A DNA stretch of 64,000 nt from Bacteroidota bacterium (GCA_025361565.1 JANYKN010000160.1:48673-112672), one strand, 5' to 3'; shown: positions 1-12,206, counted from the stretch's first letter. Notes: generated from the letters alone by a model not told the origin. Program-made: numbers and translations.

Positions 1-2108
<2,108 letters not shown>

Positions 2109-2207
2109 TTAATAAAATTAAGCATTTTTGAATTTATCTTCTTGGGAATGAACTATTTTAAATCGATTCTAAAATCTCTTACAGTAAGTAGAGTTAATCT
2201 TAGATAT

Positions 2208-2256
2208 TGCTTAAAAAAAGTAAAGAAAAGGCGGCTATAAACCGTGTACCGCCTTT
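2208..2256 (-). terminator. terminator after susD
   Basis: Arms AAAGGCGG (2227-2234) and CCGCCTTT (2249-2256) pair over a 14-base loop. Read on the minus strand they are followed by a T-rich tract down to about 2208. It sits 29 bases after the susD stop and before the GH2 gene, so it probably attenuates rather than fully blocks transcription into the GH2 gene. Confidence 0.7.
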
Positions 2257-2284
2257 AATTTACTCAACCTAGCAATAAAAGCAA

Positions 2285-3796
2285 TTAATCGATTTTGTAA
2301 TTTGCGAGCACTTCAGCTTCAGGAACAGGGAAGAAGGAATGTGTACTCAAATTAAAATTTGAAGCGCCGTCTTTTCCACTATTATGCATTTTGTCTTCCA
2401 ACAAGCCCCATCTTCTGAGATCAAAAAAGCGATGGCCTTCCATTGCAAATTCCATTATTCGTTCATGGATAATCTGAACTTTTACTTCAGCTTTTGTAGT
2501 CCCAATCATATTTGGCATGTGAGCTCTATTTCTTACTTGATTTATATATGGGATTGCTTCAGAGGTTCTGTCCAATTCATTCAAAACTTCAGCATACATC
2601 AGCAACACATCAGCATATCTTAACAAATGTTCGTTAATTGCAGATTCATCCTGATTCATTTCGGCTTCGGTTGCAGGTAAATACTTTTTAAAAGCAATTT
2701 TCCTGTCAACGCCGAATATTTCGTCATAGGTATATCCCCAAATTCCACTATTGGGATCATCAAACAGTAGCGTGCTATACAATCGATCGTCATACAAACC
2801 TGTTGTTGCAATTTGTCCTTCACTTTTCATTTGTTGCAATAAAAAGTTAGTCCCTCTAATTTCGTCCCAACCACCTAGCTCACTCACTCCAATCCACCAC
2901 TGCTTTGGAAATTTAAGATATGCACCATTTTCAGTTGATGCCGAAAATTGAATTTCGAATAGTGATTCTGTGCTGTTTTGATTTGTGCCATCAAACAAAG
3001 TGGCATAATCAGTTACTAAGGTATATTTATTAAGCACTTGCTCAAAAGCAGTTGCTGCGGCTGTATAATATGTTTGTGCATTTGCTGGTTCTTCTCCGGC
3101 ACGATAAAGGTAAGCCTTTGCTAAAAATCCATAAGCTGCTTCTTTGGTTGCTCTTCCAAGGTTGGCAGCTGGGAGCTCGTCTTTGCTCAATAAATCAGGA
3201 ATTGCAGCGTTAAAATCTGCAATAATTTGATCCCATGCAACGGAGCGTTCCGATAACGCCTGATCCAGTTCTGCTTCCGAAGTAATAACTTTTGTTCTAA
3301 GAACAATTTTTTCCCAATTACACAGTAATTTGAAGTTGTAGAATGCTCTCATAAATGTAGCTTCAGCAACAATTTGTTTCCGATCTGCATTCGGTATTTT
3401 ATCAATTGTCATTTCTCCTACTTTTTCTATAACCTGATTGGCATAATTGATACCACGATAATTTGATCTCCAATATTGAGTAGTTTGTGTATTTGAATTG
3501 GTATTGGAAAAGGCCGAAATTTGAGTCCAGTCGGGATAATTGGTTGCATCTGTGCCTGGTTCACAAAGATCTGATCTGTAATTATCAATCACATATTTTA
3601 CTTCGGCATATCCCCAATAGCTAATTGTATATTCAATTTGTGCATAAACAGAAGCAAGCCCGGCTTCAGCATCTGACTTATTTCTCCAAAAATTTTGAGA
3701 TGTAAGTTGATCTGGTGCGGTTTGATTCAGAAAATCTTTTGAACAACCTGAAATAAAGATTGCTAGAATTGCTAATATATATATTTTATTTTTCAT
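2285..3796 (-). CDS. susD: SusD/RagB family outer-membrane glycan-binding lipoprotein
   Basis: The 503-residue protein begins with a lipoprotein signal ending ISGC (Cys18), so it should be lipidated and placed on the outer membrane. The N-terminal segment (residues 20-200) has the SusD-like helical repeats, and the C-terminus carries the family hallmark GHRFFDLRRWG. It starts 19 bases after the susC stop and is clearly cotranscribed with it. SusD proteins form the lid of the SusC channel and capture oligosaccharides for import. The GH2 gene downstream suggests a galactoside-containing substrate, which is inference. Length and architecture are normal for the family. Confidence 0.95.
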   Translation of the reverse strand: MKNKIYILAILAIFISGCSKDFLNQTAPDQLTSQNFWRNKSDAEAGLASVYAQIEYTISYWGYAEVKYVIDNYRSDLCEPGTDATNYPDWTQISAFSNTNSNTQTTQYWRSNYRGINYANQVIEKVGEMTIDKIPNADRKQIVAEATFMRAFYNFKLLCNWEKIVLRTKVITSEAELDQALSERSVAWDQIIADFNAAIPDLLSKDELPAANLGRATKEAAYGFLAKAYLYRAGEEPANAQTYYTAAATAFEQVLNKYTLVTDYATLFDGTNQNSTESLFEIQFSASTENGAYLKFPKQWWIGVSELGGWDEIRGTNFLLQQMKSEGQIATTGLYDDRLYSTLLFDDPNSGIWGYTYDEIFGVDRKIAFKKYLPATEAEMNQDESAINEHLLRYADVLLMYAEVLNELDRTSEAIPYINQVRNRAHMPNMIGTTKAEVKVQIIHERIMEFAMEGHRFFDLRRWGLLEDKMHNSGKDGASNFNLSTHSFFPVPEAEVLANYKID

Positions 3797-3815
3797 TTTA
3801 AATAGAATTTATTGG

Positions 3816-6800
3816 TTAAAAAGTGATTTGAAGGCCAAATAAAATGGTTTTAACCATTGGATAAAATGCTCGATCAACACCTTGGTCACCAACGCTTTCA
3901 CGTCCTACTTCAGGATCTAGACCGGTATATTTAGTAATGGTCAAAAGATTTTCGCCACTTACATAAAGCCTGCATCTTTCAATTTTCACGGCATCCAAAG
4001 CTGATTTTGGCAAATTATAGCCTAACTGGATATTTTTTAGCCTTAAAAAACTTCCGTTTTCGAGAAAACGTGTTGATTCTCTGCTATTTCCATTTGGATC
4101 ACCTAAAACTGCACGGGGAATATCTGTATTTGTATTGCTTGGTGTCCATGCATTAACTGAACTTGCCAAAAAGTTATAAGTACTTTCCATTCTTTGATAA
4201 TAGTATTTATTTCCGTTGTATATTTTGTTGCCCCCAACACCATATAGCATTAGCGATAAATCAAATCCTTTATAATCAGCATTAAAAGATAAACTATATT
4301 CTACTTTAGGTATTCCTGATCCTTGATAAGTTTTATCTAAAGCATCAATCACACCATCGTTGTTGGTATTTTTGAATTTAATATCGCCAGCTTTTGCGTT
4401 TGGTTGAAGCCTTTCACCGTTTGAATTTACATAGTTTACAGCTTCTTCGTCGGTTTGAAATATACCATCGGTTTCGTAAAGGAAAAAAGCTCCTATTTCT
4501 GTTCCTTCTCTGGTGCTGGTAACAAAATGAGAATCACCATATCTTAAACCTTCGCCGGGTAGTTGCTGATCGGGAGCAGCCAATTTTAATACTTTATTTT
4601 TTATGGTTGCAAATGTTCCATTAATCTGATATTTGAAATCTTTTTTACCATTTTTATAACTCAGTTCCAATTCAAGTCCCTGGTTTTTTATTTTACCAAT
4701 GTTTACAAATGGATTTAATAATCCTGATGATAGTGGGACCATTTTTTCGACCAACATATCATCGGTTATTTTATTATAGTAGTTTAATGAACCGGATATT
4801 TGAGAATCAAATAAGCCAAAGTCCAAGCCAATGTTAACGGTTTTTGTTTCTTCCCAGTGCAGGTCTTTGTTTTCCATACTTTGGGCAATGCTTCCGGGCC
4901 AATGGTTTCCACCACCTTGAACATAACCTAAGGTATAGCTTTCGGAACTTGTAATTAAAGGCATCCAACTATAAGGGCCTAATGTAACTTCGTTTCCAAG
5001 TTTACCCCAACTTGCTCTTAATTTTAGTTCATTCAGAAATGTTAGCGATTTCATAAAACCTTCATTATGAAGTTTCCATGCAGCTGCAAATGATGGAAAG
5101 TTCCCATATTTGGAATCGGGTCCAAACTTTGAAGAACCATCTCTTCTGAACGTGGCTTGAATTAGATATTTATCGTTATAACCATAATTTAGTCTTCCAA
5201 GAACCGAAGTTCTGTTATAGACCCATTGGGATCCACTTGCAGAATAAGTTCCTCCAAATCCTGAGTTAAGTGTATTGAAGCTTTCGTCCAGAAACCCTGC
5301 GGGTACTTCTGTTTCAACAATATTTCCATCCACATCAACGGATCTGATGGTAGTTTTTCCTACAACATCAGCTTGCATCCAATTCATTTTTTCAGAAGAA
5401 GCAGTATATCCGGCCAACAAATCAATAGAATGTTTACCAGCTTTTAAATTATATGTAAGTAAATGTTCCATAGTTTGTTCCGTCCAATTTGATCTGTGAT
5501 CAGACATTGTTGGATAAAGATTTGGATCCTGAAGGTTTACCTGATATTTTGGTGCATGCGTATTGGTATAATCATTACTGTTTTGATAACCAAGGTTTAT
5601 TTTATAATCCAAACCTTTGATAATATTAACATCTCCGGCAATCGAAACAGTTGTATATTGGGTTTTGGTTAATTCAGTTTTGTAAAAATCCAGACCAACC
5701 GGATTATTGGTGCTTGGCATTCCATTAGAAGCCATACCAAATCCATACTCCTGCGAAGGATCATATACCGGAATTAATGGAAGCATTTCATTATCTTCTC
5801 TGATATTGAATTTTATTGGTTCAGTAGCAGTTTCGGTGTAGGATAAATTAGTCCTTATTTTAAATTTTGTTTTCTTAATTTCTCCATTTGCCCTTATAGC
5901 AGATTTGGTAAACCCACTTCCAATAAATGAGCCTTGCTCATCGGCGAATAAACCAGAAACACTATAATTGAAAGATTCACTTGCTCCACTAACCCGCAAA
6001 TTATAGTTTTGGCGTACTGCATTTTTAACCGATACTTCTTTTTGCCAGTCCGTATTATTGTTGGATGGGTTAATAATATATTCTGGTAATGCCTGGCCAG
6101 CATTTTGGTACATCATGGTTGCAACCTTTAAATATTCATCCCGGTTGGCCATGTCAAATTGATTTACTTGATTTACAACTCCGGCATATGCTTTAAAATC
6201 AACTTCTACTTTTCCTTTTTTACCGCTTTTTGTAGTAACCAATATTACTCCATTTGCTGCTCTTGAACCGTAAATGGCAGCAGCTGCTCCATCTTTTAAT
6301 ACCTCGATAGATTCAATATCATCTGGATTTAAATAGTCAAGAGAGCCCGGTACCCCATCAATAATGTAAAGAGGTGCATTATCTCCGATTGTTCCAATAC
6401 CTCTTATTCTGATGGCTGAACCTGCTCCAGGTGCTCCACCATATTTTTGAACAGTAACGCCTGCAACTTGTCCTTGCATTGCATTTACAGGGTTTATAGC
6501 TCCTGCTTTTTCTATTGATTCACTTTTTATTGAAGAGATAGACCCGGTTAAATTGCTTTTTTTAATAGTTCCATATCCAACTACAACCACTTCGTCAACT
6601 CCAATGTCGGAAGTTTTCATTACAACATTGATTACATTTTGTGCGCCTACAGCAACTTCCTGTGGTTCAAACCCAACTGATGTGAATACAAGAATTGAAC
6701 TTTCGGATTGAACCATAATTTCATACTTGCCTTCTAAATCAGTAATTGCACCAGTTCCAGTGCCTTTTTCCTGAATTGAAACTCCTATCAGCGGTTCATT

Positions 6801-6932
6801 TGAAGCATCAGTTAAGGTTCCACTTACTTTTTTCTGCGCATTGGCCCATTGTGGTGCCAGAAAGAAAACAAAGAATAACATTGCCCAGAAAAACCGGCTT
6901 ACATTAATCTTCTTTGCATAAATTTTTTCCAT
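3816..6932 (-). CDS. susC: SusC/RagA family TonB-linked outer-membrane transporter
   Basis: The 1038-residue protein has a signal peptide ending near ANA-Q (residue 33). A carboxypeptidase-regulatory-like domain follows (about 35-120, with the GVSIQEKGTGTGAITDLEGKYEI region), then a TonB-box-like DEVVVVGYG. The plug domain contains YIIDGVPG and IESIEVLKDGAAAAIYGSRAANGVI. The rest is a 22-strand-type beta-barrel ending in a C-terminal Phe (LQITF), as expected for BAM-dependent barrels. It imports oligosaccharides using TonB energy, with SusD as partner. It is the first gene of the transport pair. The regulator gene lies 230 bases upstream in the same orientation, and the gap contains direct repeats. 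Confidence 0.96.
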   Translation of the reverse strand: MEKIYAKKINVSRFFWAMLFFVFFLAPQWANAQKKVSGTLTDASNEPLIGVSIQEKGTGTGAITDLEGKYEIMVQSESSILVFTSVGFEPQEVAVGAQNVINVVMKTSDIGVDEVVVVGYGTIKKSNLTGSISSIKSESIEKAGAINPVNAMQGQVAGVTVQKYGGAPGAGSAIRIRGIGTIGDNAPLYIIDGVPGSLDYLNPDDIESIEVLKDGAAAAIYGSRAANGVILVTTKSGKKGKVEVDFKAYAGVVNQVNQFDMANRDEYLKVATMMYQNAGQALPEYIINPSNNNTDWQKEVSVKNAVRQNYNLRVSGASESFNYSVSGLFADEQGSFIGSGFTKSAIRANGEIKKTKFKIRTNLSYTETATEPIKFNIREDNEMLPLIPVYDPSQEYGFGMASNGMPSTNNPVGLDFYKTELTKTQYTTVSIAGDVNIIKGLDYKINLGYQNSNDYTNTHAPKYQVNLQDPNLYPTMSDHRSNWTEQTMEHLLTYNLKAGKHSIDLLAGYTASSEKMNWMQADVVGKTTIRSVDVDGNIVETEVPAGFLDESFNTLNSGFGGTYSASGSQWVYNRTSVLGRLNYGYNDKYLIQATFRRDGSSKFGPDSKYGNFPSFAAAWKLHNEGFMKSLTFLNELKLRASWGKLGNEVTLGPYSWMPLITSSESYTLGYVQGGGNHWPGSIAQSMENKDLHWEETKTVNIGLDFGLFDSQISGSLNYYNKITDDMLVEKMVPLSSGLLNPFVNIGKIKNQGLELELSYKNGKKDFKYQINGTFATIKNKVLKLAAPDQQLPGEGLRYGDSHFVTSTREGTEIGAFFLYETDGIFQTDEEAVNYVNSNGERLQPNAKAGDIKFKNTNNDGVIDALDKTYQGSGIPKVEYSLSFNADYKGFDLSLMLYGVGGNKIYNGNKYYYQRMESTYNFLASSVNAWTPSNTNTDIPRAVLGDPNGNSRESTRFLENGSFLRLKNIQLGYNLPKSALDAVKIERCRLYVSGENLLTITKYTGLDPEVGRESVGDQGVDRAFYPMVKTILFGLQITF

Positions 6933-7049
6933 AAATAAATTGGTTTAAGTTATCTATAATAAGATTTCATAAAAATTCGGCATATGCTGAATTCAAGACC
7001 AATATTAGGCAGTATAAATTCATATACTCCAATTGAGGGGTACTACATA

Positions 7050-7155
7050 AACTCTACAAAAAGATAAAATCGGGATTTTTATGGTGGTAAAAACTCTACA
7101 ATCGAAAATTCAACTAGCTGAATACCAGAGGTAAATATATAATACAACTCTACAA
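7050..7155. repeat. three direct repeats AACTCTACAA upstream of susC
   Basis: Exact copies of AACTCTACAA lie at 7050-7059, 7092-7101 and 7146-7155, that is 42 and 54 bases apart, close to four and five helical turns. They occupy the gap between the end of the regulator gene and susC. An extra CTACA half-copy lies at 7043-7047. Repeated sites in this position are good candidates for the binding site of the PUL regulator. The function is inferred; the repeats are directly visible. Confidence 0.6.
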
Positions 7156-7162
7156 TTTGAAT

Positions 7163-8845
7163 TTATATTCTATGTATAAACTGAGTTAGACTTTCATTGC
7201 TATCCAGGTTGAATTTTTTGCGCAAGCGATATCTACTCATCTCTACAGCCTTGATGGAAATTGCTTTGATGTTTGAGATTTCTTTTGAAGAAAAATTTAA
7301 TCTTAAAAAAACCAGCAAGTGTTTTTCATTTTCTGTTATGTCAGGAAATCTTTCATATAGTTTTTGAAGAAAATCGCTATTTACTTTTTCAACATTTTCT
7401 TGTAAACCAATCAATTCGCTATTTTGCCGCAAGTTTTGGCTAAGCTGATAAAATAAGTCTTTCAGTTCCTGATTTTCAATATTTCTACGGGCAAGCTTTT
7501 TTAATTCGTCTTTCAAATAAATTAGAAAGTTGTTTTTCATTGCAATATATAGCCCAAAATCAATCAAAAATTTATTCTTGTGCAATAATTCTAATGCTAA
7601 TCTTTCTTTCTCAGCCCTTTCATTCTCCATTAAAAGAACTTGTGCTGCCTGAATTTCTTGATCTTTTTCCAAAAGCAATTTATTTCGATGATTAATCTTT
7701 TTTTGTCTATTGAAAAAGACCATTCCAATTGCTAAAATGAAAAATAAAACTCCTACAAGGATTGTTTTCTGTAATCTGTCAATCTTTTTATTTCCTTCTA
7801 AAACTTCAATCTGCTTTTTTTGTAATTGAATGGATTGTTCCTTTTTTTCAATTTCAAATGAAGCTTGCAACTCACTGATTATAGTATATTTATTCTTATT
7901 AAATAAGCTGTCTTCCAAATCTGAAAATGCAGTATAATATTCGAATGCATCTTTATAATTATTTAAATTTTTAGACATTCTGGATAAATACCGGTAATTA
8001 TCTGACAGTAAAACCAGAGCGTTGATGTTTTTTGCAATTTTTTGAGCTTCAAATAAATTAATTTTTGCTTTGTCATAATCCTGCTTGCTAATGTATGCCT
8101 CACCCATATTATTCAAAGCTTCAGCAATCGACCATAAATTATTCGACTGCCTGCTCAATTCAAGAGCCATTTGTAGGTACTTTAAAGCGTTATCATCTTG
8201 CTTTTTTTCGTGATAAACAATTCCAATATTGTTGTAACATCTCGAAATGCCTGGTTTATTGTTGATTGATTGTTCCATTTTTAAACTTTCAAACAAAAAA
8301 TCATGTGCTTTTTCCAGATTGCCTTTTAACCAATAGGTTAAGGCGATGCTGCTCAAAGTGTGAGCTACACTTTTTTTATCCTTTAATTTTCTATTTATAG
8401 TAAGTGCCTCTGTAAAATAATGTCGGGCTGATTCAATATTTCTCATTTCTAAATAAATGGAGCCAATTTCATATATTACGTTTGCACGACATCCAGGATT
8501 CTGGATTGAATCGCTTATATTCAATGCTTTGAGATAGGTTTGCATGGCAAGTTCATATTTATACTGCCTGGTATAAACATTTCCCATATTTAACAATGCC
8601 TGTATATATTCCGACCAGTTTTTAAGTTTTATCGATTCGCTACAAGCTTTTTGGGCTATTTCAAAGCGAAGATTTACAGAATCTGGATTAGTTTCAGAAA
8701 ATAAATGGTTGTATTCAACTGGGTTATGAGAACCGGGTTTGTGGAAAAATCTGCCTTCCTCATTTCCAGATTTATCTTGTGCAAATGATAACGTATTGAT
8801 TATTAGGATTATTATAACAAAAAATTGTAATCTTAAATTTCTCAT
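7163..8845 (-). CDS. TPR sensor with membrane segment and C-terminal LuxR-type HTH (PUL regulator)
   Basis: The 560-residue protein starts with a signal-like segment (residues 1-22, ending LSFAQ). Tandem TPR repeats fill roughly residues 50-330 (for example AHTLSSIALTYWLKGNLEKA and NNMGEAYISKQDYDKAK). One transmembrane helix (TILVGVLFFILAIGMVFF) lies near residue 365, followed by a coiled coil. The last 65 residues contain a LuxR/GerE-like helix-turn-helix with FSSKEISNIKAISIKAVEMSRYRLRKKF. The TPR part would be periplasmic and the HTH cytoplasmic. Such proteins are common regulators beside Bacteroidota susCD genes. Its position directly upstream of susC makes it the likely regulator of this locus, probably acting at the AACTCTACAA repeats. 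Confidence 0.85.
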   Translation of the reverse strand: MRNLRLQFFVIIILIINTLSFAQDKSGNEEGRFFHKPGSHNPVEYNHLFSETNPDSVNLRFEIAQKACSESIKLKNWSEYIQALLNMGNVYTRQYKYELAMQTYLKALNISDSIQNPGCRANVIYEIGSIYLEMRNIESARHYFTEALTINRKLKDKKSVAHTLSSIALTYWLKGNLEKAHDFLFESLKMEQSINNKPGISRCYNNIGIVYHEKKQDDNALKYLQMALELSRQSNNLWSIAEALNNMGEAYISKQDYDKAKINLFEAQKIAKNINALVLLSDNYRYLSRMSKNLNNYKDAFEYYTAFSDLEDSLFNKNKYTIISELQASFEIEKKEQSIQLQKKQIEVLEGNKKIDRLQKTILVGVLFFILAIGMVFFNRQKKINHRNKLLLEKDQEIQAAQVLLMENERAEKERLALELLHKNKFLIDFGLYIAMKNNFLIYLKDELKKLARRNIENQELKDLFYQLSQNLRQNSELIGLQENVEKVNSDFLQKLYERFPDITENEKHLLVFLRLNFSSKEISNIKAISIKAVEMSRYRLRKKFNLDSNESLTQFIHRI

Positions 8846-9100
8846 TTCTCATTTTTTAGAGTCATCTAAATTAATTTTTTTTACTGAATGAGTCTTATTT
8901 GTTTAAAGATTTGATATCAATTTTTAAATTCACATTTAATATCTTAATAATTTCTGATTTTAAATCGCTGTTGTCTATGATCTTTTTCATAATTATCATG
9001 AATGAAATTTTATATTTTTGTCGAAAATGATAAAATCGCAAATGTTTAATCAACTTTGAGTTTTAATGGGTTGCAGAAGCGAAAAACTAATCTAATAAAA

Positions 9101-11110
9101 ATGAATAACAACAATTTTAAGGAGCAAATTTGCAAAGGCATTCCTCATGAATTGCCTGAATTACGTCCACTGGACAATTCATTGAATCATGCCCCTAAAC
9201 GAAAAGATATTCTGAATAATGAGGATAAAAAATTAGCGATTCATAATGCCTTGAGGTATTTTGATAAAAAACACCACGGAGTGCTTGCTCCCGAATTTTT
9301 GGAAGAACTCGAAAAATATGGTCGGATTTACATGTATCGGTTTCGTCCTGAATATAAGATTTATGCACGCCCAATTGACGAATATCCTGCAAAATCAAAA
9401 CAAGCTGCTGCAATTATGCTTATGATACAAAACAATCTGGATGATGCAGTGGCCCAGCATCCAGAAGAACTCATTACATATGGTGGCAATGGTGCAGTTT
9501 TTCAAAACTGGGCACAATACCTACTCGCAATGAAATACTTGAGCCAAATGACCGATGAGCAAACTTTGGTCATGTATTCTGGTCATCCCATGGGTTTGTT
9601 TCCTTCACATAAAGATGCCCCAAGGGTTGTGGTTACAAACGGTATGATGATTCCAAATTATTCAAAACCAGACGATTGGGAACGATTTAATGCATTGGGA
9701 GTTACGCAATATGGACAGATGACAGCCGGTTCTTATATGTACATTGGTCCTCAGGGAATTGTACATGGCACGGCCATTACCGTTTTAAATGCGGGTCGTA
9801 AAATTCTAAAAAATGGTGAATCATCATTGGCAGGTAAACTTTATGTAACATCCGGGCTTGGAGGCATGTCTGGGGCACAGCCTAAAGCCACAGTTATTGC
9901 AGGAGCAATTTGTGTTGTAGCAGAAATTAATCCCAAAGCTACCAATATTAGGCACTCTCAAGGCTGGGTTGATGAGGTTTTTGAAGACCTGGATAAATTG
10001 TTGGTAAGGCTCGCCATTGCAAGATCAAAGAAAGAAGCTGTTTCTATAGCATATCAGGGAAATATTGTTGATTTGTGGGAAAAGCTGGCCAATAATAATA
10101 TTCATGTTGAATTGGGCTCAGATCAAACTTCTTTGCACAATCCTTGGGCAGGTGGTTATTATCCTGTTGGCTTAAGTCTCGAAGAATCGAACCGGATGAT
10201 GGTTGAAAATCCTTCGGAATTTAAAAAACAAGTGTACAACTCATTGCAAAGGCAAGTGTCAGCAATTAATAAATTGGCAGCTAATGGAATGTACTTTTGG
10301 GATTATGGAAATGCCTTTTTGCTCGAAGCGGGCAGGGCAGGGGCAGAAGTATTCAAAAATGATGGAAAATATATTTATCCATCTTATGTTCAGGATATTA
10401 TGGGGCCATTATTTTTTGATTATGGTTTTGGACCATTTCGTTGGGTATGTACTTCGGGCAAACCCGAAGATTTGGCAATAACAGATTCAATCGCAACAGA
10501 TGTTTTGAAGAAAATTGCTTTGGATGCACCTTCTGAAATAGCTGGTCAGTTGCAGGATAATATACATTGGATAGAAGAAGCTGGTAAAAATAAATTGGTT
10601 GTTGGCTCGCAAGCCAGGATTTTATATGCGGATTCTGAAGGTAGGTTAAAAATTGCCGAAGCTTTTAATCAAGCTGTTCAATCCGGTAAAATATCGGCAC
10701 CTGTTGTACTTGGCCGCGATCACCATGATGTTTCAGGCACAGATTCACCTTATCGCGAAACTTCAAACATATATGATGGTTCACAATTTACTGCCGATAT
10801 GGCAATTCAAAACGTTATTGGCGATTCTTTCAGGGGAGCAACCTGGGTTTCGATTCACAATGGTGGTGGAGTAGGTTGGGGTGAAGTTATCAATGGAGGT
10901 TTTGGATTATTGCTCGATGGCTCCGATGATGCAGACAGGCGTTTAAAGCAAATGTTATTTTGGGATGTGAATAATGGAATTTCACGCAGAAGTTGGGCAC
11001 GTAATACCGAAGCAGTTTTTGCTATAAAGCGTGCCATGGATTCAAACCCATTGTTGCAGGTTACTTTGCCAAATTTTGTAGATGATAATTTGATAGATTC
11101 TATGATTTGA
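9101..11110 (+). CDS. hutU: urocanate hydratase (long form)
   Basis: Urocanase adds water to urocanate to give imidazolone propionate in histidine degradation, using tightly bound NAD+. The family blocks YGGNGAVFQNWAQYLLAMKY, YSGHPMGLFPS, GPQGIVHGTAITVLNAGRK and VTSGLGGMSGAQPKA (NAD-binding region) are all present, and the C-terminal GGFGLLLDGSDDADRRLKQM is intact. I chose the ATG at 9101 (669 residues). An in-frame start at 9056 would add 15 unconserved residues. The protein is about 110 residues longer than the classical bacterial enzyme and resembles the long form known from Bacteroides and eukaryotes. The PROSITE urocanase signature region reads GSQARILYAD, with Leu where the classical enzyme has Cys. 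No other hut gene is in the window. A -7-like TATTTTTG lies at 9013-9020. Confidence 0.95.
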   Translation: MNNNNFKEQICKGIPHELPELRPLDNSLNHAPKRKDILNNEDKKLAIHNALRYFDKKHHGVLAPEFLEELEKYGRIYMYRFRPEYKIYARPIDEYPAKSKQAAAIMLMIQNNLDDAVAQHPEELITYGGNGAVFQNWAQYLLAMKYLSQMTDEQTLVMYSGHPMGLFPSHKDAPRVVVTNGMMIPNYSKPDDWERFNALGVTQYGQMTAGSYMYIGPQGIVHGTAITVLNAGRKILKNGESSLAGKLYVTSGLGGMSGAQPKATVIAGAICVVAEINPKATNIRHSQGWVDEVFEDLDKLLVRLAIARSKKEAVSIAYQGNIVDLWEKLANNNIHVELGSDQTSLHNPWAGGYYPVGLSLEESNRMMVENPSEFKKQVYNSLQRQVSAINKLAANGMYFWDYGNAFLLEAGRAGAEVFKNDGKYIYPSYVQDIMGPLFFDYGFGPFRWVCTSGKPEDLAITDSIATDVLKKIALDAPSEIAGQLQDNIHWIEEAGKNKLVVGSQARILYADSEGRLKIAEAFNQAVQSGKISAPVVLGRDHHDVSGTDSPYRETSNIYDGSQFTADMAIQNVIGDSFRGATWVSIHNGGGVGWGEVINGGFGLLLDGSDDADRRLKQMLFWDVNNGISRRSWARNTEAVFAIKRAMDSNPLLQVTLPNFVDDNLIDSMI

Positions 11111-11315
11111 TCATTAATTTGAAAGCTTTAAATGCATATTCTCTAAATTGTATTTAAAACAAAAAGCAAATTAATCATCAATAGAAAAGCTCTGTTCACA
11201 TAATTTAACTAATTAATAATACTAAACATTCAGTTATTCTTGTTATTTTAGCAGGATGTTTAATTCGAATAATAAATTGAAATAAAATAATTATAATCGA
11301 ATCTTTAATTAACAA

Positions 11316-11816
11316 ATGAAAAATATGAAAATTTACAAATTTTTACTGGCTTTCTTAATTATTTTGCCATTCCTACAATCTTGTCAACAGGATATTGCTA
11401 GCTTGGATGATCCAAGAGAGGCAATTACAGGCACTGGTACTGCCGGAAAAGAATGGAGGGTTACCGATAATGACGGGCCTTCTGGAGCAGCTGGATATAC
11501 TGTTAAAATAAGTAAAAATGATGCTGAACCAACTCAGATCAAGATTGCTAATTTTCATGGGTGGGGAACTCAAGATGTTCTATATGCTACCATGGCCGGA
11601 TTAAGTTTAACAATTATTCAAAAAAAGTTAGATGGAATTTATACTGTTGTTGGTAATGGTGCTAATGATGTTGATGGTTTAATTACTAGTGATTTTAAGC
11701 ATATTACATTTGAATATACATATGATACTGGCGATGGTCCAGTTAATGTTACTGCAAATTATGGTCCGATGCCTGTTCCGAGTAAAAAGAAAACTACAGT
11801 AAAACCAGCAATTTAA
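11316..11816 (+). CDS. small lipoprotein of unknown function
   Basis: The 166-residue protein has a clear lipoprotein signal ending LQSC (Cys at about residue 23 from the first Met; the second Met, four codons in, is an equally good start). The mature part is Gly/Thr/Asp-rich and looks all-beta (EWRVTDNDGPSGAAGYTVKIS and later IYTVVGNGANDVDG). It ends in a Lys-rich tail. I do not recognise the family. It stands alone, followed 28 bases later by a strong terminator shared with the converging thioredoxin-like gene. It is probably envelope-anchored. Confidence 0.75.
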   Translation: MKNMKIYKFLLAFLIILPFLQSCQQDIASLDDPREAITGTGTAGKEWRVTDNDGPSGAAGYTVKISKNDAEPTQIKIANFHGWGTQDVLYATMAGLSLTIIQKKLDGIYTVVGNGANDVDGLITSDFKHITFEYTYDTGDGPVNVTANYGPMPVPSKKKTTVKPAI

Positions 11817-11843
11817 TAGTGGTCATAAAAACTTAAAAAATGT

Positions 11844-11872
11844 AACCTGTAGAGTAATTTACAGGTTTTTTT
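11844..11872. terminator. bidirectional terminator
   Basis: Perfect 8-bp arms AACCTGTA (11844-11851) and TACAGGTT (11860-11867) are followed by a T run on the plus strand and by a T-rich tract on the minus strand. It lies between the converging lipoprotein and thioredoxin-like genes and overlaps the last codon region of the latter. Confidence 0.85.
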
Positions 11873-12206
11873 ATGAGTTAAAAACCATTTCATAAGGTCT
11901 TTTCAACTCATCACTTAATTCATCAATCCCCATATTCCGGCTTTTTCTAAGAAATTCTTTTCCACCAAAAAATACAACAATTGTTGGCACTGTAAATATT
12001 CGATTTTGGGCTGCCAGTTCCGGTGAATGTACCGTATCGCAATAATATAGTTTTATTTTAGGAAAATCGCTTTCAATAAGTTCTGCAATCTTAGGTTTGA
12101 GCACTTTACATACATTGCACTGCTCATGCGAAAAGTAGAACAATACTGCTTCATTTTGCTCAACTTCAATTTGGTAATCTTCTTCTGAAATAATTGTTTC
12201 AAACAT
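11871..12206 (-). CDS. thioredoxin-family protein
   Basis: The 111-residue protein has a thioredoxin fold with a CNVC active-site motif (Cys30, Cys33) and the cis-proline loop TVPTIVVF. There is no signal peptide, so it is cytoplasmic. The motif differs from the canonical CGPC, so its redox potential and partner are uncertain. It is the last gene of a minus-strand run with the CoA-binding protein (61 bases upstream) and ispF. It is probably a thiol-disulfide reductase or a co-chaperone-like thioredoxin. Confidence 0.85.
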   Translation of the reverse strand: MFETIISEEDYQIEVEQNEAVLFYFSHEQCNVCKVLKPKIAELIESDFPKIKLYYCDTVHSPELAAQNRIFTVPTIVVFFGGKEFLRKSRNMGIDELSDELKRPYEMVFNS

